Shown here: positions 11,101 through 24,079 of the stretch, in pieces
Layout of the letters: every line of letters begins with the position of its first letter
How positions within the stretch are numbered: the stretch's first letter is position 1
NCBI GenBank assembly: GCA_030144725.1
Contig: JASKMD010000011.1
Location: forward strand, 7,150,812-7,214,811
Origin: Haematococcus lacustris
Lineage: Eukaryota; Chlorophyta; Chlorophyceae; Chlamydomonadales; Haematococcaceae
Reading direction: 5' to 3'
Length of the DNA stretch: 64,000 nt
Program-made: the position numbers and the translations under genes
Notes under the pieces: generated by a model
Seen by the model: only the letters and a program-made list of their open reading frames with translations
Told to the model about the DNA's origin: nothing
Database searches by the model: none

Positions 11101-14100
11101 AGACATGGGCTGCCAACTGACCTCGCTGGGTTAGCGTGCTTTGAGGTTGGCTGAACTGGGCTGATATTGTCATTGCACATTTGTGATTTTTCATCGTGAT
11201 TTGCATCGTGATGTCGGTGGTGGGTGAGGTAGGAGCTATGGACGTGGTGACTAGCATGGTCAAAGCTCACGACACCCTTGCTCCACTTGCTTTAGTACTA
11301 ACCAGCCTGACAGCTTCTGCAACAAGTGCTGCTCATGACCACACAACACATCATCATATAGGCGCACCTGAGTCACTGAGCCCCACAGGTAGGCCGGGCT
11401 TTGACATGGAGCGGTGGCGGCGCAAGGATCTCAGACTACGCACGCTGCCAGCTTCACTGGGACACTGGCCCCAGCCGTCGTGGCTACCTTTCGTTCCCTG
11501 ATTTGCCTGGAACGACCGCAGCAGAGGGCAGCAGGTTAGGTGCAGGTCAGGGGCAGGTCAGGATTTACTGTACCCAACACCCACAAGACAGGGCATGCGG
11601 CTGGTACATAGATGATGAGGCTGTTACCATGTGACAGTGGTGTGACACCACCGGTGTGATTGCATGGGTTACACAAGAGTGAGAGACTTGTCCCCTGTGC
11701 ATTGCAGACTATGCAGTGCGTGCGGCTCGAGGACAGACTGTGTGAGGACAGACCTTGGCGGCCACCTGGGCCTCGTACAGGGGGGCCAGGAAGTCCACCA
11801 CAGAGGAGTGGCCAGCAGCCACAGCATCACCCAGAGGAGTGTGACCCTGCAGTGTGACCAGTCAGTGACGGCTATATATTTTGTCAAGGTGCCCTGGCCT
11901 GGGATTGGGTGACTTCAGAAGGGCAGAAAGATCATCAGTTACAGCTGGAAAGTTTGACTCACCCAACGGTCTTCCACACATACATTAGCACCGCCTGTCT
12001 CCACCAGCAGCTCCACCTGCAGCAGCGGGAGAGCAGCAGGAGCAGGCGCGTGCGGTGCAGGCATGGTCTGGCCGGCAGGGCCAGGGGCGGGTGGGATCAG
12101 GCAGCAAGGTTGTTATTGTTGGTTACACACCTTGGAGCCTGCAGCCTGGTATGGCTGCTGGGCATCGACTTCTCCTAATCATTATTGTGGTGGATGCGAG
12201 GGCAGACTGTGTGAGGGAAGTGCAATCAGCAGGGTTCCACAGCCACAGTGCGATGTGCAGCCAGAAGCATCCAGGCACTGGACACCATGCAGAGTTCTAA
12301 GTAACCCATGAACCTGAATCAAGGTCTCACTGGGGCTGAGAAACCAAGCGAGTCGTGAAAAAACCAACAGTGTGATGTGCAGCAATGAGCTGGGATCCAA
12401 CAGGCTATGTCTACCTAGGTTATGCCTCCCAGTGGTGCCACAAGGGTTGGTGCAGGCCCAGACACCAGGAAGCAGCACAGCCTCCCAACCCCTCCCTCCC
12501 TCACTCCCACCCAACCAGCTCAACCAACCAGTGGGTCATCCCTCCCTGACACTCACAGCATACAGGTTGCCTTCACTGGCGGCCACGTGCAGCGGGGTGC
12601 GGTTGTCATAGTCACACACGTTCACTGGGACGCCAGCCTGCAGCCACGCCCAGGACACCTCACTCACTCACACTTCATTGACTAACCTAGATGACTACAA
12701 CTACGCTGGCAAAGACGACAGTGATGACACCAGTCCAGCCAGCAAGCCAACCAGCACTGCAAGCCTTCACCGCGACTGCCCAGCAATCCCATGCCGGGTC
12801 AGGGAGCCACACCCCTCCCAGGCATCAGGTGGAACAGCGCTAGTCACATGTCAAGCCTCAGATGCAGACATGGAGCTGTGACCCAAACAAGGGGGTGGAA
12901 CCTGAGGGCAGCGGTAACCTAGGTCTGGTAGAGCAAGCCTGAGTTTGCCTTGCAGTGTGTCAAGCTGCCTGACTCACCTTCAACCACTGTTTGAGCTTGG
13001 CTACGTCCCCATCAATCACTGCTTTACACAGGAGGCTTGCAGCAGCGGTGTCGTCCAAGCCAAGCACAGCCCCGGCATCCAAGAGCACCTCCATGACCTC
13101 CATGTGGCCACCCTTGACAGCTTCAAGCCTGCATACAAGGCACGCATACCATGCTCACCAGGCCTGCGACCGCCAAGCGGCAGGCTTCACACAGCACTAC
13201 GTCACCACCCACTAGCACATTCCATGGCCTGCTGAGTTAGGCAACAGGCCAGGTAACGGAGAAGGTCAGGCGAAGGCAACAGGTCAGGTGAAGGCGACAG
13301 GTCAGGTGAAGGCAACAGATCAGGTGAAGGCAACAGGTCAGGTGCAGGCAGCAGATGGACAAGTACCAATCAGGCGAACTGGTGCAACCAGCAATACAAG
13401 CCAAACAACAGGTGAAACAGTCAGCAATGTATTCTACAGGCAACGGGGCAGGGAGGGAGGACAGGGGAACAGGGACAGCAAGTGGCAGCAGTACATGCGC
13501 AACACCCTGAACTATATATCAGAAAGCAATGAGCAATGATGAACACGGGTTGCATGCCCTGCTTTAGTCAATGAGCTAGAGTGCAAGTAGCCAGTCAAGG
13601 AGGGAGTGACAGGAGCATCCAGCCTGATGCCAGGCTTGGTGGACATGATGGCATGGACACAGCACCATGAAGACAGCATGGCGCTCACAAAGCGGTGTTG
13701 CCAAAGGCGTCGACTCGATTGGGGTCCGCTGCAGCGTCTAGCAGCAGGGTTGCCACCGCCACCAGGCCCTTGTGGCTGGCCACCATCAGTGCGGTGCGGT
13801 CATCATAGTCTGCACATGGCAGTGGCATGCAAGCATGGTAGGAATGGGCAGCTCTTAACGTGTGGGAGGGAGGAAGGGAGGGTTGGTGGCTGGCTGGTGG
13901 CTGGCTGTCCGGCCGTAGCTCCAGCACCTCCTTACACCTGTCCTCCAGTGTGTCTGCATCACCCACCAGCTGGCTGGGTGGGTGGCTGGGTGGGTGAGTC
14001 GCTCAGGCTGTATGATTGATACTGACAACCAAAAAAAAAACCTAAAAGAATGAAAACAAAATAGGCTCTGCTCTTTAGCATGTTGCCAAATAGCCGGTGA

Positions 14101-17100
14101 ACACCACCCTGCTGTAGGTGGTGCCAGTGCAGTTGCAGGCAGGTGTGCAACAGCACTCACTGCACTGCTCACCTGTGGCATTGGGTCCGACGCCCTGGGA
14201 CATGAGGGAGCGCAGGGCCTGCATGTCTGAGGCGGCGGCAGCCTGAAGGAACTCGAACACTTTCTGGGACTCCTGCTTGCTGAGGAAACCGGCTACCAGG
14301 GCCCGCACTTGGTCCAGCTGCTCAAGCCTGGCCACCTGCACATACGCAGGACGACAAACAGCAAGAAACTATGTGGGTCACCTCAAGCCTCGAGTCATCA
14401 ACCCCTTCTGAACAACTGCATCCTGACTTCTCTCAAGATGTGTGTTGCTGAGTGACAGCCTTCAAAATCAATGACCTGGGCATGTCGGCATGGTGTATGT
14501 TGCCTGGCAACCCTACATGCAGCTAAAAGCATTGTACAGCTCATGGGTTGCCATGAGGGTTGCTGGGCAAGCTTGCTTACCTGAGCCTTGTTGAGCTGCT
14601 TCTTGATGGCATCTACGAACACTGTCGTCTCGTCAGCTGGAGGGCGTCGCGGTGAGTTTGGCGCGACGGATGGTGGTGCAGCATGCCTCACTGAATTGCT
14701 GCCCGGCAACCGGCCGGTAGTCACCATCTCGCGCAGCTGCTCCGCTACATCTGGGTCCAAATGAACGAAGGACGCAGCCATGGCCAGCTCGTCCAAGAAC
14801 TCCCGCTCGGCATGGTTTCGCAGGTTTGTGAGTAACAGCCTGCAAGGAAAGACGGCTTGCTCACATTCATAGTGCACGACCTGGACTGGCGCGACAAACT
14901 ACAGACGGCTGCCTTTGGCAAGGCACCTCTTGGCAGGGGTCGTGCCCACGGTGAGCTGCAGCATCGGCTTTGCTAGCAGTGTCTTACTGAGCGGGACTGT
15001 ACACACTGCTGTGTGTATGGATGATGACCCAACGTCCTTGCAGTCCACACACCTGGCTTGATGTGTGAAGTTGGCAACCAGGCTGTCATATCCCGCCCGG
15101 CTCAGGACTAAGACCCTCGTGACGCTTACAGTCCACACTGACTCAAGACAGGGTGCCTCTGCAGGAAAAGGAGAGGAAGAAGAGGAGCGGTGGAGGAAGA
15201 AGCACTCACAGACCTGTCTCATGCTGCAAACACCTGTCTGGACAAGAATGGGTTTGGCTTGCTACTGCTGCCACCAGTAACGCTGATGTTGATGCTGATC
15301 ATAATGAATCAAGCATATCTCAGGGCTACCACTGTAGTAGTGCGACTACTGACACTCAGCGCTACAACGGCAGGTGTTGGAGATGACGAAACTAAAGGGC
15401 AAAAAGTTAGAAAGGCGGAAAGGTAGGAAGGGCAGGCAGGCAGGCAGGTTCAGAGGCTGGGGGTGGCACATGGGCACTGGTTGGGTGTGGCAGGAGGGGT
15501 ATGCAAGCAGGCGGGCAGGCAGGCGGGCAGGCAACCAGGCAGGCAGGCAGGTAGGGTAGGGTTGAGTGTCAAAACCCACCTGTGAAGAAGGGCACCTCGC
15601 CAAAGCACATGCTCTCTGTGTAGGTGTTGACCACCCCATGTGAGTTGTCCTTGTGGCCCCCTAGGCCCTGCAGCCCACTGCCTTGACTTGCGAGGGAACG
15701 CAGGCCATCTCCTTGCTGCAGCAGGGGAGGTGCAGCAGCAGCTGCTGCCCATGTCAGTGCAGTAACCAGCGGGCGCATGCCTTGCAGTGCTTGAAGTACC
15801 TGGGGGCCTGGGCAGCAGCTGCACCAGACCATAGCCAGGTCACTTTTAACACACTGAGCATGACATGAGGCAGAGCCAGGTGTGGGCATGCGCCCCTCAG
15901 CCTGCTCCAGCATGCATGCATGCATGACGCTGGAGTGCCAGCCAACCCACCCATGGTGCCACGTCAACAGTTTGTGATGGTGGTGCTGTTTGTGTGAAGG
16001 TAACAGCACCCACATGGGTGGTGTCACGTAGGGCCTGGCTACCCAGCATTGGGTGGGAGTTGGAGGAAGGGTAGGATGGCTGGGCATTGATGGAGGCTTG
16101 AGGGTTGAGCATCCCTGTGGACACACGCAAGGCAAGGATCAGACAGGGACTCCACACATGGCCTACTGGGCCAACAGCTTGCACTGATGCCTAAGCCACA
16201 AACCACCCCACTGACCTGTCTCAGCTCCTGGCAGATTGGCTGCCATCACCATGCTACGCCGCCTATTGGCTACGATGCTCTTGGCCTGCTCTGCCGCCAC
16301 CTGCAGAGTGGGCGAGTATCACGAGCTGCCTGTATAGTGGTGATCTAGAAAAGGCAACACCTGCAAGCCTGCATGTGGCAATGAAAACATGTTATGGGAT
16401 GTACATGTAGCGACTGTAAAGCTAGCTACAGTCATGCCACACCCACCAAGGGAAGGTTCAAAACCAGTTGCGTCAGGGCAACCAAAACATTAAAAAAGAG
16501 TTTATGTGATGCCACCCCTGTACCTCTGGCAGGCTGTTCTGGCCATCTCAGCTATTCTGGCTGGACCCATGCAAACCGTAAAAATGTAATGCAAAAATGT
16601 AAAAAGAATCATTTGTGATGCCTCCTGCCACCCCTGTACCTTAAGCAGGCTGTTCTGGCCATCTCAACTGTGCTGGCTGGACCCATGCAAACCAGGCTAT
16701 ACAAGGGTATCAGTGGTGAGGTGAGGGCCCTGGCCCCCATGAGGGGTGACATGTGTAGAGAGCAGGTCACATGCAAAGAGGTGCAGTGCCTGGGGTGGGT
16801 AGTCAAGGTCACTGTGGTGCCTGGAGTGGGTGGTCAAGGTAGATGCGGGTGCCTGGAGGGGGTGCCTGGTGAGAGGCGGGCTCACCTGAGAGGAGGACTC
16901 CAGGCCCAGCACACTATTGCGGCGCATGGCATTAAGGCTGGCCCCGCCCATCCCCGCACAGCCACACACTGTGCCGTCAATGATGATGTACAGCTCTGAC
17001 ACCACGTCACCCTCAGACAGCACTGACACCTGACCCCAGCAAGGCAACCACAGCAGGGGCAGCGGCATGAGCCACCTCCAAGCATTGTTACCCTGTGCTA

Positions 17101-20100
17101 CAGGGCGGCATTTGCCAGGTGATGATGGTACTGCTCATGGTATTGGTGGTGGTCATGGTGACGACAGTACTGATGAAGGTGGTGGTCCAGGTGGTGGTCA
17201 GGCTGGCGACGGTATTGATGATGGTGATGGTGTAGGTGGTGATGGTGAATGCTGATAGTGGTAGCGGTCATGGTGATGATGGTGGTGATGAGGCAAGCTC
17301 AGGACCTCTGTAGGGACAAGGTCTGCAAGCATTGCTCTAGAAAGAGCGCCCATGGAGCGCGGGAGAAGCTAAGAAGCCTGTTTCGCTGCTTGGCCATGAA
17401 GGAGGGTGCAGCACTAGGGGCAATGCAGGAGCCTTTGAGCTGTTGGCTCTGGCTTGTATTGGCAGGTGGTGGAGGGTGGTGCTGCTGCTGATACGTGGTA
17501 CTGGGTGGCCGCTGCCGGTACTTGAGGTGATAATCATGGTGGCAGCATTGATGACACTGCTGCTGCTGCTGCATATGACGATATGGTGATGAAATGCATA
17601 GAGGCAACTTGGGAAGCAGGAGGTCCTTGCACAAGGTCTGCAAGCCTTGCTCGAGATAGGCAGGCTGTTGGGCCATGTAGGGGGATGCAGCGTAGTGATG
17701 AGCGCAGGGAGACCAAAGATGGAGGGAGAGTGTGGACCCGATTTCTGGTGCAAAGGCTAAAGGTGAGTCAAGGGGAGTCTGCGCTGTGTGGACCCTCTCT
17801 CAGCTTGGGCTCACAGGTGGTGGCAGGGATGGCAGCAGACGGTGATGAAGGCCAAAGGCGGCAGGTAATGGTCAAGGTGGAGGGGGCCATGTGGCCAGTC
17901 AAGCATCAGCTGGAGCAGGAGTGTGTCAACGTGCATGTCAGGCATGCCATGTCTGACCATACTCATGACGGAAAAGCATGAGTTATCCGCAGTCCATGAC
18001 CATAAGCCATCTGCGCCCTTGACACAACAGGTGTGCCCTCACATCGTCAAAGCATTGTGACATAAGGTGTGTCGTCGCCTGTGGCATGTACAACTCCATG
18101 CGTGTAGCCGCCAAAAATGCATCCATGAAGCGTGCCTTGGCCCCGCGAAACAGGTAGCAGGACTTGACGGTTGAGAGGTATAGGTGGCGCAGCACCTTGC
18201 GCCTGATGGTTGCCGGGTAGTTAGCTAGCACCTGGAACATCACACTTGCACACACACTGGGCAGGGGTGCACAAAGGGGCACAGGAGGCTACCTGGTGTC
18301 ATGCTGTGTTGGCACTCGCTCACCATCTCGTCGCTACACTGCTCGTTGTGATACTGCAGCTCTATGTGCTCCTGCAGCAGGCATCATGCCCACAGCAGGA
18401 TTTTACATCATCATCGCCATCATAATGATACTTATAACAAAATCACCAATGATAATTACAATCATATGGAATTGGGCAGACATTGTCACAGGTTGCCACA
18501 TGGTCATGGACATGGTAGTGACAAGGCTTTGATAGGTTTGGTGTGTTCAGGCATCCAGTGAGGAGGAATGCCTTGTGAGCTGCGGCTCAGGTGATGTGCC
18601 AACAATGATGTGTGATGTGACATTGGGTGTGCCGCATGGAGCAGGTGCACATTGGGTATGCACACCATCATGCTGGGGCCCTTTGGCCCCTCGGGCCCTT
18701 TGCTCCCCTTGCACACCTTCATCATCTCCATCAGCGGCTGGGGCAGGTCGTTGATGCCTGCGTAGCCCCTCAATGCCTCCATTCTTTCACGATAGACCTT
18801 GGACTTCTCATCGGCTTTGACCAGCACAAAGGTCACCGTGCCTGGTCACAGCAGCATGGTTCCCCGCACCCTCATCACAGTGATGAGGGACTGAGCATCT
18901 TGCAACTTACAGCCATGAACTTACAGCCATGGAACCAGGTACACCCTATGCATGTATTGGGTGCCACACACAGAATGAGCGCTCACCTAGGATGTAGGCT
19001 TGAAACACAATGTTTCCCAGAAGGAAAATGATCATTACAATGCTTTCGGCTGGGCTTGCACAGTAGAAATCCCTGCAACAAAAGTACAGAGGCTGACGTA
19101 TGCAATGGCAACTGCCAGTGGTATCAATGGTAGGGTGAGGCGGCAGTGGCAGGCACATGGCCTGCTGTGCTGACATGTGGTAAACGTCCCCACTGGCTGG
19201 CAGATGGCAGATGGACTCACCCATCTCCCAATCCAGCGAATGCGCTGACGCTAAAGTACAGTGAGTATACATACCTGTACCAGAGCAGTGCAGGGCAGAG
19301 CATGACATGGCAGAGCAGGGTGCAGAAGAGCATGACATGGCAGAGCAGGGCAGAGCAGGGTAGAGCAGAGCACGACATGGCAGAGCAGGGCAGAGCAAGG
19401 CAGGCATGACACATCTCAGGCACTCCTGGTGTTAGACAACTGCAGCACTGATGGGCCTTTGCTCCATGCCCTGCACATGTTGTGATGAAGCCTGGCACTC
19501 AACGCCCTCAGCACACGGTGTCATAGTTTGATCAGCCTGCCACGCAAAGAGGCAGGATGTGGCTCACCTGACCCCTACTCCTTGATCATCAAATCGCCAG
19601 CTGTTGCGACCAACCCAAGACCGCTCGCTGAACAGCTCAGCCCGGGCCACGTAGTAGAACAAGCAGGCCATCCAATGTGTAATAAACTGCACCCAAGCAG
19701 CGCAGGCAGGCAGATGAACATGGTAGGCAGACTGAGTCACGTTACACCATTCAATCAAACATAAAGCTGGCCTGTGCTAGTATGCATACCAGGTCGCACA
19801 GACTGCGGTTTGCAGGCTTCACCAGACTAGGCAGATCACTTAGTCGCACAGGTTTGCGGGCTCCACCTAACTCTAGCCATACTCTCACCGCAATGTAAAT
19901 GTTGTTACGTAGTAAAATAAGGCTAACTTGGCTGATCACCATCTTGTGCTCCAGCATGGCGAACAGGTCAAAGATCCGATACAATCGGCCCTGCAACGCA
20001 TGCGCAACACATACATACTGCCATGACTTCATGCAAAGCATCTTGGGGCATGCCCGGAACATGCGCAAGAGTGGGTAGAGAGCTGCTTGCATGAGAAGCT

Positions 20101-20453
20101 GCCGTGTACTGAGGACAAGGTGTGGCAGCACACAGTAGCAATTGGGTGAGGAGGCCGCCACCAGTGTGCTGGCCAGTGGCAGTGAGCTAGCCCGTGGTGG
20201 CAGCAGCAAGGGAGACGGGCAAGCAGGGACTTGCATAGCCTGGGCCAGTGGCACCTGACTCAACAGTACATGGTGATGATGCTTGGCTAATGGGTGGGAG
20301 AGCATGAGCATGACTTGAGTTACTTACCAGCTTTACCCATCGCACCAGTGCAACGTACAGCCCCGCTGCTGAGTCGCTGCGGTACCTGTAGCCTAGGGCT
20401 ATTGACACAAAACCGTCAAGGGGGAGGGTGGTCACCAGGTCCACCCTGGGAGG

Positions 20454-20541
<88 letters not shown>

Positions 20542-22404
20542 CCAGGCACACCCCTTGGCAATGCTATCACTGCTAAGGTGCTGTTGCTGCCAAGCTGCCG
20601 TCAATTGCTGTAGGGCTGGCTGGCTGACTGCCAGGAGGTCCAGGCTCAGTGCATAGAGCCTCGCAACACAGAGCTGGGCCCTATAGGGCCAAAGAGGGTG
20701 CCACCACCCGGGGCTAGCCTGGACAGCTCACCAAGCAACACAGACCTAGGCTGTAGGCACTACTGAGGGTGCCGTATCCCAGTCCCTGCCTGGACCACTC
20801 ACCAAAACAGGAAGCGCAAGTAGTTCAATGCGATGACTTTGTGGTCCCTGCAAGTCAACCAACGTCATCATTGCGTGGCATTTGTAAGGCATGGTATCGC
20901 TGCAGACTCAGCTCCATATACACAAACACCACGCCACTCCTAGTCACCCTGGCAGCTACATCCTGTGTCAAGGCCTAGGGTCCGCCACACTCTGCAAGTT
21001 GACGTCACACTTAGGGAAGCTAGGGTGAGGGTGATGCTCCCGCTGACGATGCTCAGTGCGATGTTCTGTGTGGTCTTCTTACTGCTGTTGCTGCTGCTAG
21101 CTGGGCAAGCCTGTGCACTGGTGGCTTGCTGCCAAGCAGGGCTGACCATACCTGACTAGGCCTCCCTCGGCGTCCTGAAACATCAGCATGAACTTGAGCA
21201 CCATGTCAATGAGGAAAATGACGGTGGTGATGTAATCTGTGACCGCCCAAAAATCAGTGTAGGGACTGCGGGCGAGGGGCAAGACAAGCAAGGCATGTCA
21301 CACACATCATCACCCTCATGATGATGATGATAATGATGATGATCCTCATGTGGCACCAGCCTAGCAGCACCGCTGCCCGTCCAGAGTGTTTGAGGATCAC
21401 TGTCCTTGTGATCTGTTATCTGTTCAGTTGAGCCAAGAGTGTGGGCGCAAAGACAAGTCTCTGTATGCTGTAAAACAGCATTGCCTTGTATCCATCAGTG
21501 GTTGTTTCCATAACAAACCAGCTCCTAGGGGCAAAAGCCAGAGCTGAGGGGTTAGTCCAGGGCTGCAGAGCTGCCAGAGCTGGGTGGCCAGGCCAGAGCT
21601 GCAGGGACCTGTGTGGTAGCTCGACTGTGAGGGCAAGGGAAGGTTGCCCGAAACTGAGTGGTCAGTCCAGACCTGCAGAGCTGACCCTGGCGAAGGGGGA
21701 AGGTCTGACCACCGCTGCCAGACTTGACCTGGGCTGCTCAGATCCCCACCCCTACCCCTCACGAGGCATGCTGCCCTAGTCAAAGCTGCAGAGCAGGGCA
21801 GCTGTGCTGTCTGCCAGCTGGCGAGGCAGCACACAGCAGCAGACAGTCCTCGCCATGTGCCATGTGCACTGGGTTTACTCCACACAGCCCAATAACACTT
21901 CTGATCCGGCTCAAATGGAGGCCCTAGTGAGGGACAAGGGGGCTGCTCAGATCAAGGATGGGTGCTGATGTGCTGGGTGCATGGCTCAGGCTATGCATTG
22001 TGGCATGCAAGCCTACGGCAGCCCCTGGCCACACTGAGCTCAATCAGGTGAATTGTGGCCCCTGCTCAGACACACACAGCTGACAGCCTGTGCATCACAC
22101 TGCAGGTGGGATGGCATCAACGTGGCTGCTATTGTCGCTGCTGAGACACTTACTACAATCCGGCTTCTTCCACAAATGACAGCTTGAAGGGGTCTAGGGC
22201 AGCTGTGACTAGGGCCATGGCCATTGTGAAGTACCACCATCTGCAGGAAAGGAGCAGCATTACAACCTGTTGACTGGAAATTGGCTATGAGCAATGGACA
22301 TGCATAGCAGAGCTCAGACATATCATGCACACCCAGCTCTGGTCTCTTCAACTCATTACCTAAGGTATCGAGGGTCGTGTGGTGATATTAAGGGCAGCTT
22401 CCAT
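8166..22404 (-). CDS. Shaker/AKT-type voltage-gated channel with CNBD and ankyrin repeats
   Basis: A plasma-membrane cation channel, probably six-transmembrane and tetrameric. Exons (minus strand, 5' to 3'): 22360-22404, 22154-22240, 21152-21265, 20803-20847, 20328-20445, 19889-19990, 19568-19686, 19221-19274, 18987-19072, 18717-18841, 18324-18371, 18079-18231, 16886-17029, 16216-16300, 16014-16114, 15580-15667, 15053-15158, 14581-14839, 14173-14335, 13689-13809, 12978-13128, 12557-12637, 11963-12016, 11766-11846, 11488-11506, 8166-11038; 1806 codons with every phase compatible. Seen in order: S1 (WWYFTMAMALV), S2 (TTVIFLIDMVLKF), S3-S4 (VDLVTTLPLDGF), S5 (FITHWMACLFYYV), pore AGLGDGD, S6 (FLLGNIVFQAYIL), C-linker, CNBD cassette CFGEVPFFTG, then ankyrin repeats such as VEDRWGHTPLGDAVAAGH. 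The last exon is a Ser/Pro/Gly-rich tail of about 957 codons. The start codon lies upstream, beyond the hAT insertion. One intron (17030-18078) would use a GC donor. The domain order is that of plant AKT1, but no KHA domain is seen. Confidence 0.9.
17100..17300. repeat. GGTGATGGT-type simple repeat in a channel-gene intron
   Basis: Imperfect (GGTGAT)n / (TGATGG)n sequence lies in the intron 17030-18078. It is non-coding in context. Confidence 0.7.
20455..20540. repeat. (CA)43 microsatellite
   Basis: Forty-three uninterrupted CA units lie in the intron between the S2-end exon and the S3-S4 exon of the channel gene, 10 bp beyond the acceptor of exon 20328-20445. The repetitive HTHT/VCVC frames are artefacts. 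Confidence 0.98.
21743..21852 (+). repeat. Dispersed repeat, copy 1 (copy 2 at 41143-41254)
   Basis: About 110 bp, starting near CCCCACCCCTACCCCTCACG, is almost identical to 41143-41254. Here it lies in a channel-gene intron directly left of a Fanzor tail; there it overlaps the C-terminal frame of the Tim17-like gene. Confidence 0.85.
21854..22045 (+). mobile_element. Fanzor element right end, solo copy
   Basis: The sequence matches the right part of the long Fanzor element (36159-36332): GCACTGGGTTTACTCCACAC, then GATCCGGCTCAAATGG, then GGGACAAGGGGGCTG. It also continues into the same flank up to GAGCTCAATCA, with a 15-bp insertion. No coding part remains. It sits in the intron between channel exons 21152-21265 and 22154-22240. 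Confidence 0.85.
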
Positions 22405-22639
22405 CTGCCAGCTGCTTTGGCTGTGTCTGAAGCAGTGCTGGGCGATTCGCCAAAGACGTATTACTCAGTGTAATAAAAAACATCAAAACAGGAGTTTTTT
22501 ATTACTTTTAATATATATTAATTAACTAATTAATTGTTTATTAAATATAAATCAAAATAAGTTAAAATAAATCGCAAAAATCGCCATTTGAGTCTAAACA
22601 ATTACAGCATACTCCCTTGTGATATATCCCACATATGCA

Positions 22640-23030
22640 ATATATCCTACATAGCCCCACACCCCAGCCCTTGTGGGTCAGCATGCAACAGGCTAGGCTG
22701 TAGCCCCACACTCTAGCCCTAGTGGGTCAGCATGCAACAGGGCTGGGCTGTAGCCCCACACCCTAGCCCTAATGGGTCAGCATGCAACAGGGCTGTAGCC
22801 CCACACCCTAGCCCTAATGGGTCAGCATGCAACAGGGTTGTAGCCCCACACCCTAGCCCTAATGGGTCAGCATGCAGCCCTAACCCTAGCATGCACCCTA
22901 ACACTAGCCCTAACCCTAGCATGCAGCCCTAAACCTAGCCCTGTAGCCCCACACCCTAGCCCCACACCCTAGCCCTAGTGGGTCAGCATGCAATAGGCTG
23001 GGCTGTAGCCCTAGACCCTGTGCCCTAGGT
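22640..23030. repeat. Minisatellite with CCCTAGCCCTAA-like units inside the hAT element
   Basis: Units of about 40-50 bp combine CCCTAGCCCTAATGGGTCAG with GCATGCAACAGGG and GTAGCCCCACAC. A short patch near 22875-22930 reads CCCTAACCCTAGC, which is telomere-like. It lies between the transposase 3' end and the left TIR and may have expanded after insertion. Confidence 0.8.
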
Positions 23031-24079
23031 AACGGCCCCTGGCAGATGCCCCAGCCATCCAGTAATCAATGGCCTCTTTGTAGGGGAACGTCTTGAGGGT
23101 GAAGGTCTTGCGGAGGCGGAGGATGCGTCGAAGAGGTGACAAGAGGCTCACCCAGCGAGTTGGAACCCTCCTGAGCACCTTGACATCAGTCCCAAGGAGG
23201 TTGCGGGAGATGGCCCGCAGTTCACCCTGGCGCTTGGGGCTGCGGCAGAAATAGTGGGCTAAGGTGGAGGAAAGGCTGTTGAGCTTGCTAATGACAGGGG
23301 TGTCTTCAATTGCCTTGCCAGCCAGCTGGCCGCGGTGCGCATGGCACCACACCCCTTGAACAAATGGGGCCACCTTGGTGCGCAGTTGCACCACCACGCC
23401 AGTGTGGGCGCCCTGCAGCACAGATGCCCCATCGCAGCCAAAGCTGACAAGCTTGCTGCCCAGCTGCTCCATAGACAGCTGCAGCTTGCTGCCAACAGTT
23501 GCAAGGAGGAGGTCAAGGAGGTCATCCGCTGTAGCGCCATCAACAGGTGGCAAATCCACAAAGGTTGCTTGGCGCACGAAGTCCCTGTCCATGGAGTGCA
23601 TAAAGATGCACATATAACCCTTGCCATCGTATAACCCTTGTCTCTGGGTCGGCTGCAGCTTGCGCATAGCTGTCTTCAAGGGTCATGACACGACAGCCAG
23701 CAGCCTCAACAGCTGATAGCTGCTGCTTGGCGTGTCTCATGGCAATCTTGTCCACCCTTGCTGTGCCAGCTGGGCTGAGAGGGAGGGCCGCTGGGCTGAG
23801 AGGGATGGTACCAAAAGGACGGCCGCCAGGACTGAGCCCAGCTGCCTTCACTGCGTTAGAGTGCTTGACGGAGGCTGCATGCGTATCGACAGTGGCCTTG
23901 CGGGCTTGTATCGACTGAGGGTGGAGGCAGAACCGGCAGCTGACACGGTCGGGGCTGCCAAGGATAGGCTTAATCCAATGCCCATGGTCCTTGCGCATGC
24001 TGTCAGTGATGCCATACTTCTGCTTGCTGACCCAAGCTCCATCACTGCTGCCTTTCTTCACCTTGCTCTGCAAGGACAA
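23011..24079 (-). pseudogene. hAT transposase, BED finger and partial catalytic region
   Basis: Two overlapping minus-strand frames make one broken gene. The first (24079-23540) starts MSLQSKVKKG and contains a BED-type zinc-finger pattern (CRFC, then H-x5-H about 15 residues on). The second (23679-23011) contains DLPPVDGATADDLLDLLL, SFGCDGASVLQG, WCHAHRGQL and RVPTRWVSLLSPLRRIL, the pattern of the DUF4371/hAT family related to ZNF862-like proteins. The join between the frames lacks the usual region carrying the first catalytic Asp, and the C-terminal dimerisation segment is missing. It therefore looks like an internally deleted, inactive copy; activity could come only from another locus. Confidence 0.75.

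Noticed and set aside
13855..14181. Minus-strand frame with FCFHSFRFFFWLS hydrophobic segment
   Set aside because: Lies in the intron between channel exons 14173-14335 and 13689-13809; the poly-Phe comes from an A-run on the plus strand.
20416..20656. Poly(His-Thr)/(Val-Cys) proteins
   Set aside because: Translation of the (CA)43 microsatellite in an intron.
22860..22930. Internal telomere
   Set aside because: Only a few imperfect CCCTAA/CCCTAG units within a longer minisatellite, inside a TIR-bounded transposon.
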